In this document: positions 11,192 to 19,296 of the stretch, one piece after another
Layout: each line of letters begins with the position of its first letter
Numbering within the stretch: the first letter of the stretch is position 1
Origin: Arcanobacterium wilhelmae
GTDB lineage: Bacteria; Actinomycetota; Actinomycetes; Actinomycetales; Actinomycetaceae
Assembly: GCF_029632765.1 (NCBI RefSeq)
Contig: NZ_CP121247.1
Location: 1,426,001 to 1,490,000, forward strand
DNA: 64,000 nt
Direction of reading: 5' to 3'
Made by a program: the position numbers and the translations under genes
The notes under the pieces: generated by a model
The model's input: only the letters and a program-made list of their open reading frames with translations
Database searches by the model: none
Told to the model about the DNA's origin: nothing

Positions 11192-12628
11192 CTACGGGCG
11201 CAACTCGGCAGCCAAACGCACCTCGGTGCCGCCCTCAGGCCGGTTCGCCCACTCGATCGATCCCGCAAGCTCACCCTTGACCATCGTGCGGACGATCTGA
11301 GTACCCAAACCCGAACCCGGGCCCTTCTCACCGATCCCTGTGCCGTTGTCACACACCGTCACCACAAGCTCCTGGCCGAAGCGGCTCGCATCGATCTCGA
11401 TCGTCGGATCAGCCTGACCATCACTCAACCCGTGCTCAATCGCATTCGACAGCACCTCATTCATCACCACGGCGAGCGCCGTGGCCTGCTCGGCCCGCAC
11501 GCGGCCAAACGAGCCGTTGAACGTGGTGCGCACATCCACATCCGTCACCGCGGCGTCGCGAATCAGGCGCATCAACGGGACAAACAGGTGATCGAAATCC
11601 ACCACCTCGTCGATCGTCTCCGACAGGCGCTCATGCACAAGCGCGATGGTGGACACGCGGCGCTGGGCGTTCGCCAGCGCGTCTGCCGTCTCCTTATTCG
11701 TCGCGCGCCGACCCTGAAGCCGAAGCAGCGCGGAAACCGTTTGCAGATTATTCTTCACGCGATGATTAATTTCGCGAATCGTGGCATCTTTCGTCATCAG
11801 CTCGCGCTCTTGACGGCGAAGCTCCGAAATATCGCGGCACAAGATCACGGCTCCGGTGCGTTTGCCCTGGTAAAGCAGCGGAACCGCGCGCAGCGAAACC
11901 ACCACGCCGTGCGATTCCACCTCGCTCATCCACGCCGCACGGCCCATCAAAACAACTGGAAGTGACTCGTCGACGTCGTGAGAATCGAGATGCGACGTGA
12001 CCGCCTCGGCAAGCACCGAACCCATCAGCGTGTCGTCCACTCCGAGCCTGCGAAAATGCGACACCGCGTTCGGCGACATGTACAACACGTGCCCCGCGCC
12101 GTCGATATGCACTACGCCGTCGGACACGCGCGGCGTGCCGTGCCGGTAGCCGGTGGGCGAGCCCTCCACTGGGAACGCGCCCGAGCGAACCATCGTCAGG
12201 AGCTCGTTGGCGATATCCTCGTACGAAAGCTGCGCCTGCGAGGGCAGGCGGTCCGGTTGCGGCGCGCTCATGATCGCAAGAAGCGCGATCGGCTGTTCTG
12301 GAATACGGCACACCGGCACGATCACCACGCGCCTGTCCCCCAACTGCGTGTGAACCATCTTGTTACGAAGGTAGACGTCATCGAGATCATCGCTCGCCTC
12401 CTCCGAGGCCGGCATCCCCACCACGTCATACTCGTAAAGTGTGGCCGCGGTTGCCGGGCGAGTTTGCGCCGCAATCGTGTACTGGTTGCGATACGACACC
12501 AGCAGGAGCACGTCCGAGAACGTGAGATCTGCCAGTAGCTGCGAATCGCCGATGAGGCGGTGGAGCCAATCACGATCATCCTGGGTGAATTCCGGGATGC
12601 GTTCAAGAATCTTCGTTAAAGTAGGCAC
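11192..12628 (-). CDS. pdtaS: PdtaS-like sensor histidine kinase
   Basis: A 478-residue soluble kinase. The N-terminal GAF-like domain starts PTLTKILERIPEF, as in actinobacterial PdtaS. A PAS-like domain follows (about 165-270). The HisKA_2 box EINHRVKNNLQTVSALLRLQ puts the phospho-acceptor at His289, and the ATPase has VVMNEVLSNAIEHG and GPGSGLGTQIVR. PdtaS phosphorylates the ANTAR-type antiterminator PdtaR; no pdtaR is in this window. GTG 12628 is preferred because the family-typical N-terminus begins there; the frame is open further upstream across the opposite DUF2505 gene. No strong ribosome binding site is seen. Confidence 0.88.
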   Translation of the reverse strand: MPTLTKILERIPEFTQDDRDWLHRLIGDSQLLADLTFSDVLLLVSYRNQYTIAAQTRPATAATLYEYDVVGMPASEEASDDLDDVYLRNKMVHTQLGDRRVVIVPVCRIPEQPIALLAIMSAPQPDRLPSQAQLSYEDIANELLTMVRSGAFPVEGSPTGYRHGTPRVSDGVVHIDGAGHVLYMSPNAVSHFRRLGVDDTLMGSVLAEAVTSHLDSHDVDESLPVVLMGRAAWMSEVESHGVVVSLRAVPLLYQGKRTGAVILCRDISELRRQERELMTKDATIREINHRVKNNLQTVSALLRLQGRRATNKETADALANAQRRVSTIALVHERLSETIDEVVDFDHLFVPLMRLIRDAAVTDVDVRTTFNGSFGRVRAEQATALAVVMNEVLSNAIEHGLSDGQADPTIEIDASRFGQELVVTVCDNGTGIGEKGPGSGLGTQIVRTMVKGELAGSIEWANRPEGGTEVRLAAELRP

Positions 12629-12670
12629 AAACTTAAGAATAGGCGAAATGCCTGAATAAGGAGTGAACTC

Positions 12671-13129
12671 ATGGAGTTTTCGGCACGAGTCAAGTATGCG
12701 GGCACGCCCCAGGAGGTTGCGGGTTTGCTGGTGAGCCGCGAGCTGGCGCAGGCGCGTGCCGCGAAGGCAGGTATGGGCGAGTTTGAGTATGCCGTTGAGG
12801 ACGGCGCCACGGTGGTGCGGGTGCGCGTTGGCGGGGAGGCATTGCCCGATTTTGCGCGCAAGTTCGCCAAGGGCGGGCTTTCTGGGCAGATACAGGCACG
12901 TTCCGAGGGGAACGTTGTGCGGCATCTGGTGAAAGTTGCGGGCATGCCGGTTTCGGCGCGCTTCGACGTAGTGTTGTCACCCGACGCCGGTGGCACGGTT
13001 GGCGAGGTGCGCGGCGAGGTGACAGTGTCGGTGCCGTTCGTGGGCAAGAAGATCGAGGAGAAGGCGGTGGTTCACGCACAACGGGCTGTGGAGGAAGATG
13101 CCGCGATCGTGAACTCGCTGCTGGGGTGA
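12671..13129 (+). CDS. DUF2505-family protein
   Basis: A 152-residue actinobacterial protein beginning MEFSARVKYAGTPQEVAGLL. Its alternating hydrophobic pattern fits a START/SRPBCC-like fold (DUF2505). There is no signal peptide or membrane segment. The C-terminal part PFVGKKIEEKAVVHAQRAVE is family-like. It is divergent from pdtaS, 42 bases away. Its last codons (VNSLLG and stop) form the first unit of the 25-bp tandem array that follows, so the array arose by duplication of the gene's own 3' end. The function is unknown. Confidence 0.8.
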   Translation: MEFSARVKYAGTPQEVAGLLVSRELAQARAAKAGMGEFEYAVEDGATVVRVRVGGEALPDFARKFAKGGLSGQIQARSEGNVVRHLVKVAGMPVSARFDVVLSPDAGGTVGEVRGEVTVSVPFVGKKIEEKAVVHAQRAVEEDAAIVNSLLG

Positions 13130-13239
13130 GTGTGTGAACTCGCTGCTGGGGTGAGTGTGTGAACTCGCTGCTGGGGTGAGTGTGTGAACTCGCTGCTGGG
13201 GTGAGTGTGTGAACTCGCTGCTGGGGTGAGTGTGTGAAC
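13109..13239 (+). repeat. Five 25-bp tandem repeats overlapping the DUF2505 stop codon
   Basis: Units start at 13109, 13134, 13159, 13184 and 13209, followed by a 6-base partial unit. No base differences between units were noticed. Each contains GTG AAC TCG CTG CTG GGG TGA, so every unit holds a possible start and stop. The array runs directly into the terminator stem at 13237. There are no spacers, so it is not a CRISPR array. Confidence 0.95.
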
Positions 13240-13274
13240 GATGCCGCCCGCCGGATTCGGCGGGCGGCATCGTT
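13237..13274 (+). terminator. Terminator after the DUF2505 gene and its tandem array
   Basis: A perfect 17-bp GC-rich stem (13237-13253 with 13258-13274), 4-base loop GATT, followed by CTTCC rather than a clean T-tract. Confidence 0.8.
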
Positions 13275-13314
13275 CTTCCACATCGCAGGCCTGAGGAATA
13301 GACGCTGATTATTC

Positions 13315-13369
13315 CTTGAGTGAACTGCGCTCAACTTTTCTTGACATTTCAATTTCGTGGGCGCATGAT
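13315..13369 (+). promoter_or_regulatory. HAIR-like HspR operator and sigma-70-type promoter for hsp20
   Basis: CTTGAGT at 13315-13321, seven bases, then GCTCAAC at 13329-13335. The HspR consensus is CTTGAGT-N7-ACTCAAG, so the left half is perfect and the right half matches 5 of 7. Directly after it TTGACA (13341-13346), 17 bases and CATGAT (13364-13369) form a plausible promoter. The position upstream of a small heat-shock gene supports HspR control, which is an inference. Confidence 0.6.
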
Positions 13370-13430
13370 CGATATCAGTTGAGGCGATGGGGATCCTCCC
13401 CGGAGCCTGTGGGAATATTGGAGGCTAAAA

Positions 13431-13844
13431 ATGGCACGCATGAATGATCCGTTCCGCGAGATTGAGCGCATGATGACTGGCTCGCTTCGCACCGCTGGTT
13501 CAAACGTGATGGACCTGTACCGCTCGGGCGATGAGTTCGTGGCAGAGGTCGATCTTCCGGGAGCGGATCCGGAATCGATCGATCTGGATATTGACGATCG
13601 CACGCTCACGATCCGCGCGGATCGCAAGGCGAAGGATTCGGATGTGCAGTGGCTCGTTCGCGAGCGCGCAACCGGCACGTTCGCACGCCAGCTCTCGCTC
13701 GGCCGCGACGTGGACGTGGAGAAGATCTCCGCAAACTATGAGGGCGGAGTGCTCACGGTCCACATGCCGGTGGCCGAGGAATCGAAGCCGCGTAAGATCG
13801 CAGTGAATATGGGCGGCACCTCACAGGTGATCGAAGCCGAGTGA
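13431..13844 (+). CDS. Hsp20-family small heat shock protein
   Basis: A 137-residue alpha-crystallin-type chaperone that holds unfolding proteins without ATP. The N-terminal [11 protein letters not shown] is followed by the alpha-crystallin domain from about residue 25: [20 protein letters not shown], then LTIRADRK and [23 protein letters not shown], which carries the family GVLTV motif. It is a single-gene unit with its own promoter and a HAIR-like site upstream, and a hairpin terminator at 13943. It is probably heat-induced through HspR. Confidence 0.93.
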   Translation: MARMNDPFREIERMMTGSLRTAGSNVMDLYRSGDEFVAEVDLPGADPESIDLDIDDRTLTIRADRKAKDSDVQWLVRERATGTFARQLSLGRDVDVEKISANYEGGVLTVHMPVAEESKPRKIAVNMGGTSQVIEAE

Positions 13845-13942
13845 TCTGATCGGTCAACTGATCCGATCAGGCAAGTCATTTGATCGGACAAGTGATTGGT
13901 TCGGCCAGGCGATCGCATTTCAGTGCGAGAGTGTGACCGACT

Positions 13943-13980
13943 CGTGGTGGCCGGGGCGGTGTTCCGCCCCGGCCACCACG
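13943..13980 (+). terminator. Terminator after hsp20
   Basis: A perfect 17-bp stem (13943-13959 with 13964-13980), loop TGTT, followed by TTATAC. It lies about 100 bases after the hsp20 stop and 16 before the thyA start. Confidence 0.8.
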
Positions 13981-13995
13981 TTATACACTGACGGC

Positions 13996-14796
13996 ATGAT
14001 CGATCGACAGTACGAGGATCTCCTCGAGGACGTTTTGGCAAACGGAGCGCTCAAAGGCGACCGCACAGGCACTGGCACTCGCTCGGTTTTTGGCCGCCAG
14101 CTGCGCTACGACCTAGCGAAAGGCTTTCCCCGTATCACCACCAAGTTCGTGGCCATGAAGGCCGTGAAGGGCGAACTACTGTGGTTCCTGCGCGGCGAGA
14201 CGAACATCGCGTGGCTCAAGGAGCACGGAATCACAATCTGGGACGAGTGGGCGGATGCGAGCGGAGAACTCGGCCCCGTCTATGGCGCACAGTGGCGAAG
14301 CTGGCCCACGCCGTCGGGAGAACATATCGACCAGATCGCGAAAGTCATCGAGCAACTCCGCACCGATCCCGATTCGCGCCGGATTATCGTCTCCGCGTGG
14401 AATGTGGCCGAACTGGACAAAATGGCACTCGCCCCCTGCCACGCGTTCTTCCAGTTCTACGTGGCTGACGGCAAACTTTCCTGCCAGCTCTACCAGCGCA
14501 GCGCCGATCTGTTCCTCGGCGTTCCGTTCAACATCGCCTCCTACGCGTTGCTCACCCACATGGTCGCCCAGCAGACCGGGCTCGAAGTAGGCGACTTTGT
14601 GTGGACCGGGGGCGACTGCCACATCTACCTCAACCACGAGACACAGGTGCGCGAACAGCTCATCCGCGAGCCCTACCCCTTCCCGACCCTGCACCTGCGC
14701 AAGGCCGATTCGATTTTCGACTACCAGATGGACGACATCGACGCCTCCGACGGCTACCAGCACCACCCTGCGATCTCGGCACCGGTGGCGGTATAA
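13996..14796 (+). CDS. thyA: Thymidylate synthase
   Basis: Makes dTMP from dUMP with methylene-tetrahydrofolate as methyl donor. The 266 residues match bacterial ThyA length. Visible are [11 protein letters not shown], the [11 protein letters not shown] segment, [11 protein letters not shown], the catalytic Cys148 in [12 protein letters not shown], and the dUMP-binding [19 protein letters not shown] and GDCHIYLNH. dfrA follows 68 bases downstream, the usual pairing, because ThyA turns the folate cofactor into dihydrofolate that DfrA must reduce. ATG 13996 is chosen by family alignment. Confidence 0.97.
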   Translation: MIDRQYEDLLEDVLANGALKGDRTGTGTRSVFGRQLRYDLAKGFPRITTKFVAMKAVKGELLWFLRGETNIAWLKEHGITIWDEWADASGELGPVYGAQWRSWPTPSGEHIDQIAKVIEQLRTDPDSRRIIVSAWNVAELDKMALAPCHAFFQFYVADGKLSCQLYQRSADLFLGVPFNIASYALLTHMVAQQTGLEVGDFVWTGGDCHIYLNHETQVREQLIREPYPFPTLHLRKADSIFDYQMDDIDASDGYQHHPAISAPVAV

Positions 14797-14864
14797 CAAC
14801 GGAGGGCAACCCCGCAGCGAAACGTGACCGACCGGCGTCGGGAACCAGAACCAGGAGGAACCGC

Positions 14865-15398
14865 ATGCTTGGTGCGATTTGGGCACAGGGCCACGGCCGC
14901 GCGATCGGCGCGGGCGGCACCCTGCCGTGGCACCTGCCCGAGGATCTGGCTCTGTTCAAGAGGGCAACCCTCGGCTGCGACGTGATCATGGGCCGGCGCA
15001 CATGGGAGTCGATTCCGCAGCGCAACCGTCCGTTGCCTAGGCGGCGCAACATTGTGGTCACCAGCGCCGACGCCGGGGCGGGGCTTTTCGACGGCGCCGA
15101 GGTGGTCCGCTCCGTGGAGGCGGCCGTTGCGGCCAGCCGAACCGACATTGTGTGGTGCATCGGCGGGGCTGGGCTGTTCGAGGCGCTCACGCCGCGGGCC
15201 GATCTCCTCCTTGTGACAGACGTTGACGTGGACGTACCGGATGCGGATACGTTCGCGCCCACATGGGATCTGGCGGCTTTTGACGTGGCACAGGCAGCGC
15301 CGGCGCGCGGCTGGCTCACCTCGCGCACAGGGCTTCGCTACCGGACCACGCTCTATGCACGCCGCGGCGTACGGGCGCCGGAAATCGAACTCGAGTAA
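14865..15398 (+). CDS. dfrA: Dihydrofolate reductase
   Basis: NADPH-dependent reduction of dihydrofolate to tetrahydrofolate; the target of trimethoprim. The 177 residues include the start MLGAIWAQGHGRAIGAGGTL, then PWHLPEDLALFKRAT with the active-site acidic residue, IMGRRTWESIP, the cofactor-binding CIGGAGLF and a C-terminal RYRTTLYAR. AGGAGGA upstream fixes ATG 14865. It is the second gene of thyA-dfrA. The stretch SADAGAGLF carries a GACGCCGGGGC word that recurs throughout the window. Confidence 0.95.
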   Translation: MLGAIWAQGHGRAIGAGGTLPWHLPEDLALFKRATLGCDVIMGRRTWESIPQRNRPLPRRRNIVVTSADAGAGLFDGAEVVRSVEAAVAASRTDIVWCIGGAGLFEALTPRADLLLVTDVDVDVPDADTFAPTWDLAAFDVAQAAPARGWLTSRTGLRYRTTLYARRGVRAPEIELE

Positions 15399-15472
15399 AC
15401 ACATGCGAGCAACTTAGGGACAGCTCACCCCGAATAGACGCCACAAAAATGTGACCCTGGTAACGTTGGGTT

Positions 15473-16705
15473 ATGGCAAAGTTACTCATTCTTGGAGGCG
15501 GTACCGCTGGCACGATGGCCGCCAATCTGATGCGTGCCAAACTCGATTCGTCGTGGGAAATCACCGTTGTCGACGCCGATAACGCCCACCACTACCAGCC
15601 CGGCTACCTCTTCGTGCCGTTCTGGATGAAACCCTCACGCGTGGTTCGCAAGCGGACCAAGTTTTTTAACGACGGCGTGACCTTCGTTGAGGACGCCGTG
15701 ACTCGCGTGGAACCCGAGGCAAACACGGTTCACCTCGCCTCCGGGCGCACCCTGACCTACGACTATCTGATCGTCGCCTCAGGCACGCGGCCCGTCCCGT
15801 CCATGGTGGAGGGCATGGCCGAGGAGCTCGAGCGCGGGGAGAAAGTTTTCCAGTTCTACACGCTCGACGGCGCGGCGGAGCTCCACGATGCGCTCGAGAA
15901 GTTTGAGGGTGGCAAGCTCCTCGTTCACATTTCCGAGATGCCGATTAAGTGCCCGGTTGCTCCGCTCGAGTTCACGTTCCTCGCAGAGGATTACTACCGC
16001 AAGCGCGGGATCCGGCACAAGGTAGATATCACGTTCGTAACCCCGCTGGACGGCGCCTTCACGAAGCCTGTTGCAACGCGCGAGCTCGGCAACATGCTCG
16101 AGGATCGCTCGATCCGCCTCACCACTGACTTCCAGGTGGAATCCGTGGGCGACGGCGTGCTGGCCAGCTACGACGGGCGCGAGCTCGATTTCGACCTGCT
16201 GGTGACGATCCCACCGAACATGGGCCAGCAGTTCATTATCGATTCTCGCATGGGCGACGCATCGGGCTTTGTTGAGACCGACAAGCATACGTTGCGTTCG
16301 GTGCGTTGGGAGAACGTGTTTGTACTCGGCGACGCCGGTAACCTGCCGACGTCGAAGGCGGGCGCGGTTGCGCACTTCTCGGCAGAGATCCTGGTAGAGA
16401 ACTTGTGTGCCGCGATCAACGGTAAGGAGCCGGAGGCGTCGTTCGATGGGCACGCGAATTGTTTCGTCGAATCCGGGCGCGGGCAGGCGATGCTGCTGGA
16501 CTTTAACTACGAGACCCAGCCACTGACCGGCACGTTCCCGCTCCCATTCGTGGGGCCGATGAGACTGCTCAAGCCGAGCCGTATCAACCACATGGGCAAG
16601 CTTGCGTTCGAACAGATCTACTGGAATATGTTGCTCCCCGGGCGGCCGATCCCGTTGCCGTCTGCCATGATGACCGCCGGTAAGAAATTCCCGAAGGAGG
16701 ATTAA
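15473..16705 (+). CDS. sqr: Sulfide:quinone oxidoreductase-like FAD-dependent reductase
   Basis: A 410-residue flavoprotein. The dinucleotide-binding motif LLILGGGTAGTMAAN opens the protein. The second conserved FAD part reads NVFVLGDAGNLPTSKAGAVAHF, and YDYLIVASGTRPVP is typical of the NDH-2/SQR group. Cysteines at 160 (MPIKCPVAP), 312 and 330 are candidates for the sulfide-reactive pair. The C-terminal part has amphipathic stretches suited to a peripheral membrane enzyme. It begins an operon with a TusE/DsrC-like and a DsrE-like protein, which supports oxidation of sulfide with transfer of the sulfane sulfur to carriers. A different role for the flavin enzyme cannot be excluded. Confidence 0.82.
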   Translation: MAKLLILGGGTAGTMAANLMRAKLDSSWEITVVDADNAHHYQPGYLFVPFWMKPSRVVRKRTKFFNDGVTFVEDAVTRVEPEANTVHLASGRTLTYDYLIVASGTRPVPSMVEGMAEELERGEKVFQFYTLDGAAELHDALEKFEGGKLLVHISEMPIKCPVAPLEFTFLAEDYYRKRGIRHKVDITFVTPLDGAFTKPVATRELGNMLEDRSIRLTTDFQVESVGDGVLASYDGRELDFDLLVTIPPNMGQQFIIDSRMGDASGFVETDKHTLRSVRWENVFVLGDAGNLPTSKAGAVAHFSAEILVENLCAAINGKEPEASFDGHANCFVESGRGQAMLLDFNYETQPLTGTFPLPFVGPMRLLKPSRINHMGKLAFEQIYWNMLLPGRPIPLPSAMMTAGKKFPKED

Positions 16706-16706
16706 G

Positions 16707-17021
16707 ATGCCCACAAATACGCTGGGAAAATACAGCTTTGAGGTGGATTCGGAGGGCTTCTTCACCGTCTCGAGCGAGTGGAGTGAGGATTTGGCGCGCG
16801 AAATGGCCACACTCGTGGAGATTGAGCTGACCGACGAGCACCTCGCCGCACTGAACTTCATGCGCAAAGACGCGGCAGAAACTGGCGCGACGCCGACGCT
16901 TCGGAGAATGCAAAGCGTGGGAGGCTTCAAGATCAAAGAGCTCTATCAGCTCTTCCCCGGAAAAACATTGAAGATGATGGCCTGGCTTTCCGGGCTGCGC
17001 AAGCCGGTTTCGTGCGTGTAG
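16707..17021 (+). CDS. TusE/DsrC-family sulfur-carrier protein
   Basis: A 104-residue protein with the DsrC/TusE C-terminal arm, ending GLRKPVSCV with the conserved penultimate cysteine (Cys103) that accepts sulfur as a persulfide. The second cysteine typical of true DsrC is absent, as in TusE. The central helix-rich part (ELTDEHLAALNFMRKDAAETG) fits the family. It starts one base after the sqr stop and is followed within 10 bases by the DsrE-like gene, so the three are co-transcribed. It probably receives sulfur from the reductase or the DsrE-like protein. Confidence 0.85.
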   Translation: MPTNTLGKYSFEVDSEGFFTVSSEWSEDLAREMATLVEIELTDEHLAALNFMRKDAAETGATPTLRRMQSVGGFKIKELYQLFPGKTLKMMAWLSGLRKPVSCV

Positions 17022-17030
17022 GAGGACACC

Positions 17031-17657
17031 ATGGCGAATATTCCACAAGGTTTCATCATCCCCGATTTCGGGCCACGCCCGGGAGCAACCGGTGCAGGGG
17101 CTGCGAGTGGAGCGACTGGCGCCTCCTCGGGTGGCGGAGTGCCCGCATACTCCGGGCCGCGCAAAATGGCGTTCATCTGTTCGAAGGGCAACCTCGACAT
17201 GGCCTATCCTGCGCTCATTATGGGCAACGCGGCGCTCGCTGAGGGCGTGGAGGTGCATATTTTCTTCACGTTCTGGGGCCTGGATATCGTAAACAAGAAG
17301 ACGAACAAGAATCTGAAGTTCACGATGGCCGGGAACACGGCCATGCATATGCCCGATTTCGGGCGGATTAAGCCCGGGCTCGAGCATTGGTCGATCCCGC
17401 AGAACATGGGCAACCTGCCGGGCATGACGGCTTTTGCCACCCGCTACATGAAGAACGAAATGGCGAAGCTGGAGATCCCGGACATCCCGGAGTTCCTCGA
17501 TCTGCTCCAAGATTCGGGCGCACACATGTACGCCTGCAAGCTCACGTTCGACATGATGAAGCTGCTTGCCGCGGATCTGCATCCGGGCGTGGAGGGCGTG
17601 ATCACGGCCGGAGATTTCATCGGGATCTCCGAGGGTGCGCAGATCGTGTTCGTATAG
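17031..17657 (+). CDS. DsrE/DsrF-like sulfurtransferase (DsrE2 type)
   Basis: A 208-residue protein. A Gly/Ala-rich N-terminal stretch (about 15-40) precedes the DsrE fold: KMAFICSKGNLDMAYPALIM with a conserved cysteine, then VEVHIFFTFWGLDIVNK, and a second cysteine in HMYACKLTFDMM. The C-terminal GVEGVITAGDFIGISEGAQI matches the DsrE2 (peroxiredoxin-like) subgroup. These proteins bind sulfane sulfur in sulfur-oxidising bacteria. It is the last gene of the sqr operon, closed by a strong hairpin at 17671. GGAGG stands before ATG 17031. Confidence 0.85.
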   Translation: MANIPQGFIIPDFGPRPGATGAGAASGATGASSGGGVPAYSGPRKMAFICSKGNLDMAYPALIMGNAALAEGVEVHIFFTFWGLDIVNKKTNKNLKFTMAGNTAMHMPDFGRIKPGLEHWSIPQNMGNLPGMTAFATRYMKNEMAKLEIPDIPEFLDLLQDSGAHMYACKLTFDMMKLLAADLHPGVEGVITAGDFIGISEGAQIVFV

Positions 17658-17670
17658 TCGAAGCAGATGC

Positions 17671-17708
17671 AGTGGTGGCCTTCCCTCGTGTGAGGGAAGG
17701 CCACCACT
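17671..17708. terminator. Terminator between the sulfur operon and the NCS1 permease gene
   Basis: A perfect 17-bp stem (17671-17687 with 17692-17708) and 4-base loop between two convergent genes. It can serve both directions. Confidence 0.85.
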
Positions 17709-17726
17709 GTGCCATGCAATCAGCCG

Positions 17727-19214
17727 TCACTTACCGGCAAGCGGAGCACCGGCGTCGGGAAGCAGATGCTCCTGGCGGGCGATGCGCGCCCGGCTCACGC
17801 CGAAGTAGGCCACGAAGCCGATGATCAGTGCAAGGATCACGCCGATATTGCCGAAGGCCCACGGGCTTTCCTTCCCGCCAACCATCCACAGCAGGTAGCC
17901 CTGCCAGTTGTTCCAGGCGGCGTCCTCGGCGAAGCCGTTGATCACGAATCCCCAGCCAACAACGCACGCCACGGCCATGATCACGAGCGCACCCCAGTTG
18001 AACGCCCCGTAGCGGCCGGCGGAATCGAAGAGCGCCCGCTCGTCGTAGGAGCGTCGGCGCAACGCAATATCGGCCATCATGATGCCAGCCCACGCCGCCA
18101 GCGGCACACCGAGCGTGATGAGGAACGACTGGAACGGCCCAACAAACGTGGGCGAGAAGAACACCACGTAGATCGTGCCGAGAGTGAGGATCACGCCGTC
18201 GATTAGGGAGGCAAGCGGGCGCGGGATCTTAATGCCGAGGGTCAGCAGCGTCAGGCCCGAGGAGTAGATGCCGTTGATTGCGCCCGAAAGCAGGGAAAGG
18301 ATCGCGGTGAGCAGGAACGGGATGAGGAACCAGGTGGGCAGGAGCGAGGCGAGCGCGCCCACCGGATCGTTGCCAATCGCGTCCGAGAGCTCGGGCGAGG
18401 AGCCAGCGAGCATCAGGCCAAAGCTGATGAGCACCACCGGCCCAAGCGAGCCGCCGAACGTGTTCCAGAAAACGATCGCGGAGCCTTTCGCATCGCGCGA
18501 TTGGTAGCGCGCCCAGTCGGCGGCGATGTTCACCCAGCCCAATCCCATGCCTGTCATCACCATCACGCCGGCGCCGATCATTTGCGGCACAGTGCCGTTA
18601 GGGATCGCTGCGAGCGCGGCCCAATCAATATGCCCGAACACGAGGATCACGTAAATGATCGTGGTGATTCCGGTGAGCCAGGTGAGCACGGCCTGCATTT
18701 TCATAATGATGTGGTAGCCGGCCACGGCGCCGAGCACGATGAGCGCCGCCACCACGATCGCGGCCACGATCGAGATGGCCGTGTGATCCTCCCCTACCCA
18801 GCCGAGCCGCTGGAAGATAGTGGCGGTGGCGAGCACGGCGGTGATTGCGAGCATGGTTTCCCAGCCGATGGAGGTGAGCCAGGAGATGATGCCGGGCACT
18901 TTCGCGCCTTGCACGCCGAACGCGGCGCGCGACATCACCATGGTGGGCACTGAGCCACGCTTACCGCCAAGCGCGATCACGCCGCAGATCGCGAAGGAGA
19001 GGATTACGCCGACGGCGGCCACCACGAGCGCCTGCGTGAGCGAGATTCCGAACCCGAGCACCCAGGCGCCGTAGCTCATGCCGAATACCGAAATATTCGA
19101 GGCGAACCAGGGCAGAAACAGGCTGCGCGGGGTTGCGGTGCGTTCTTCTTCTTTGACGATTTCGATTCCGGTGAGCTCGATTCCGCCGGTGCGGGCGAGC
19201 GTTTGTTCAGACAT
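17727..19214 (-). CDS. NCS1-family nucleobase (purine-cytosine type) permease
   Basis: A 495-residue membrane protein with about 12 hydrophobic segments. The NCS1 signature is seen in the N-terminal RSLFLPWFASNISVFGMSYG, GKRGSVPTMVMSRAAFGVQG, and GLGWVNIAADWARYQSRD. Members import cytosine, purines, allantoin or hydantoins with protons or sodium. It is divergent from a purine nucleoside phosphorylase gene, so a purine base or related compound is a sensible substrate guess. The C-terminus contains LLPDAGAPLAGK, where DAGA is encoded by the recurring CCGGCGTCG word. The N-terminal 25 residues are cytosolic. Confidence 0.88.
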   Translation of the reverse strand: MSEQTLARTGGIELTGIEIVKEEERTATPRSLFLPWFASNISVFGMSYGAWVLGFGISLTQALVVAAVGVILSFAICGVIALGGKRGSVPTMVMSRAAFGVQGAKVPGIISWLTSIGWETMLAITAVLATATIFQRLGWVGEDHTAISIVAAIVVAALIVLGAVAGYHIIMKMQAVLTWLTGITTIIYVILVFGHIDWAALAAIPNGTVPQMIGAGVMVMTGMGLGWVNIAADWARYQSRDAKGSAIVFWNTFGGSLGPVVLISFGLMLAGSSPELSDAIGNDPVGALASLLPTWFLIPFLLTAILSLLSGAINGIYSSGLTLLTLGIKIPRPLASLIDGVILTLGTIYVVFFSPTFVGPFQSFLITLGVPLAAWAGIMMADIALRRRSYDERALFDSAGRYGAFNWGALVIMAVACVVGWGFVINGFAEDAAWNNWQGYLLWMVGGKESPWAFGNIGVILALIIGFVAYFGVSRARIARQEHLLPDAGAPLAGK

Positions 19215-19296
19215 GGGATCCTCCTTGATTCCGCTACAGTTAGAGCCATGATAGCCGTGCGGGTAAGCGTTTTGCCTGCGTTTGGAGGGAGTGGCA

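Noticed and set aside
13109..13239. Regular 25-bp repeats as a CRISPR array
   Set aside because: The units are directly adjacent with no spacers, begin inside a gene's stop region and no cas genes are present.
12690..13352. Long minus-strand reading frames through the tandem array (repeating HTHPSSEF-type peptide)
   Set aside because: They arise because the 25-bp repeat cycles through the frames and lie opposite the DUF2505 gene. No start signal or domain.
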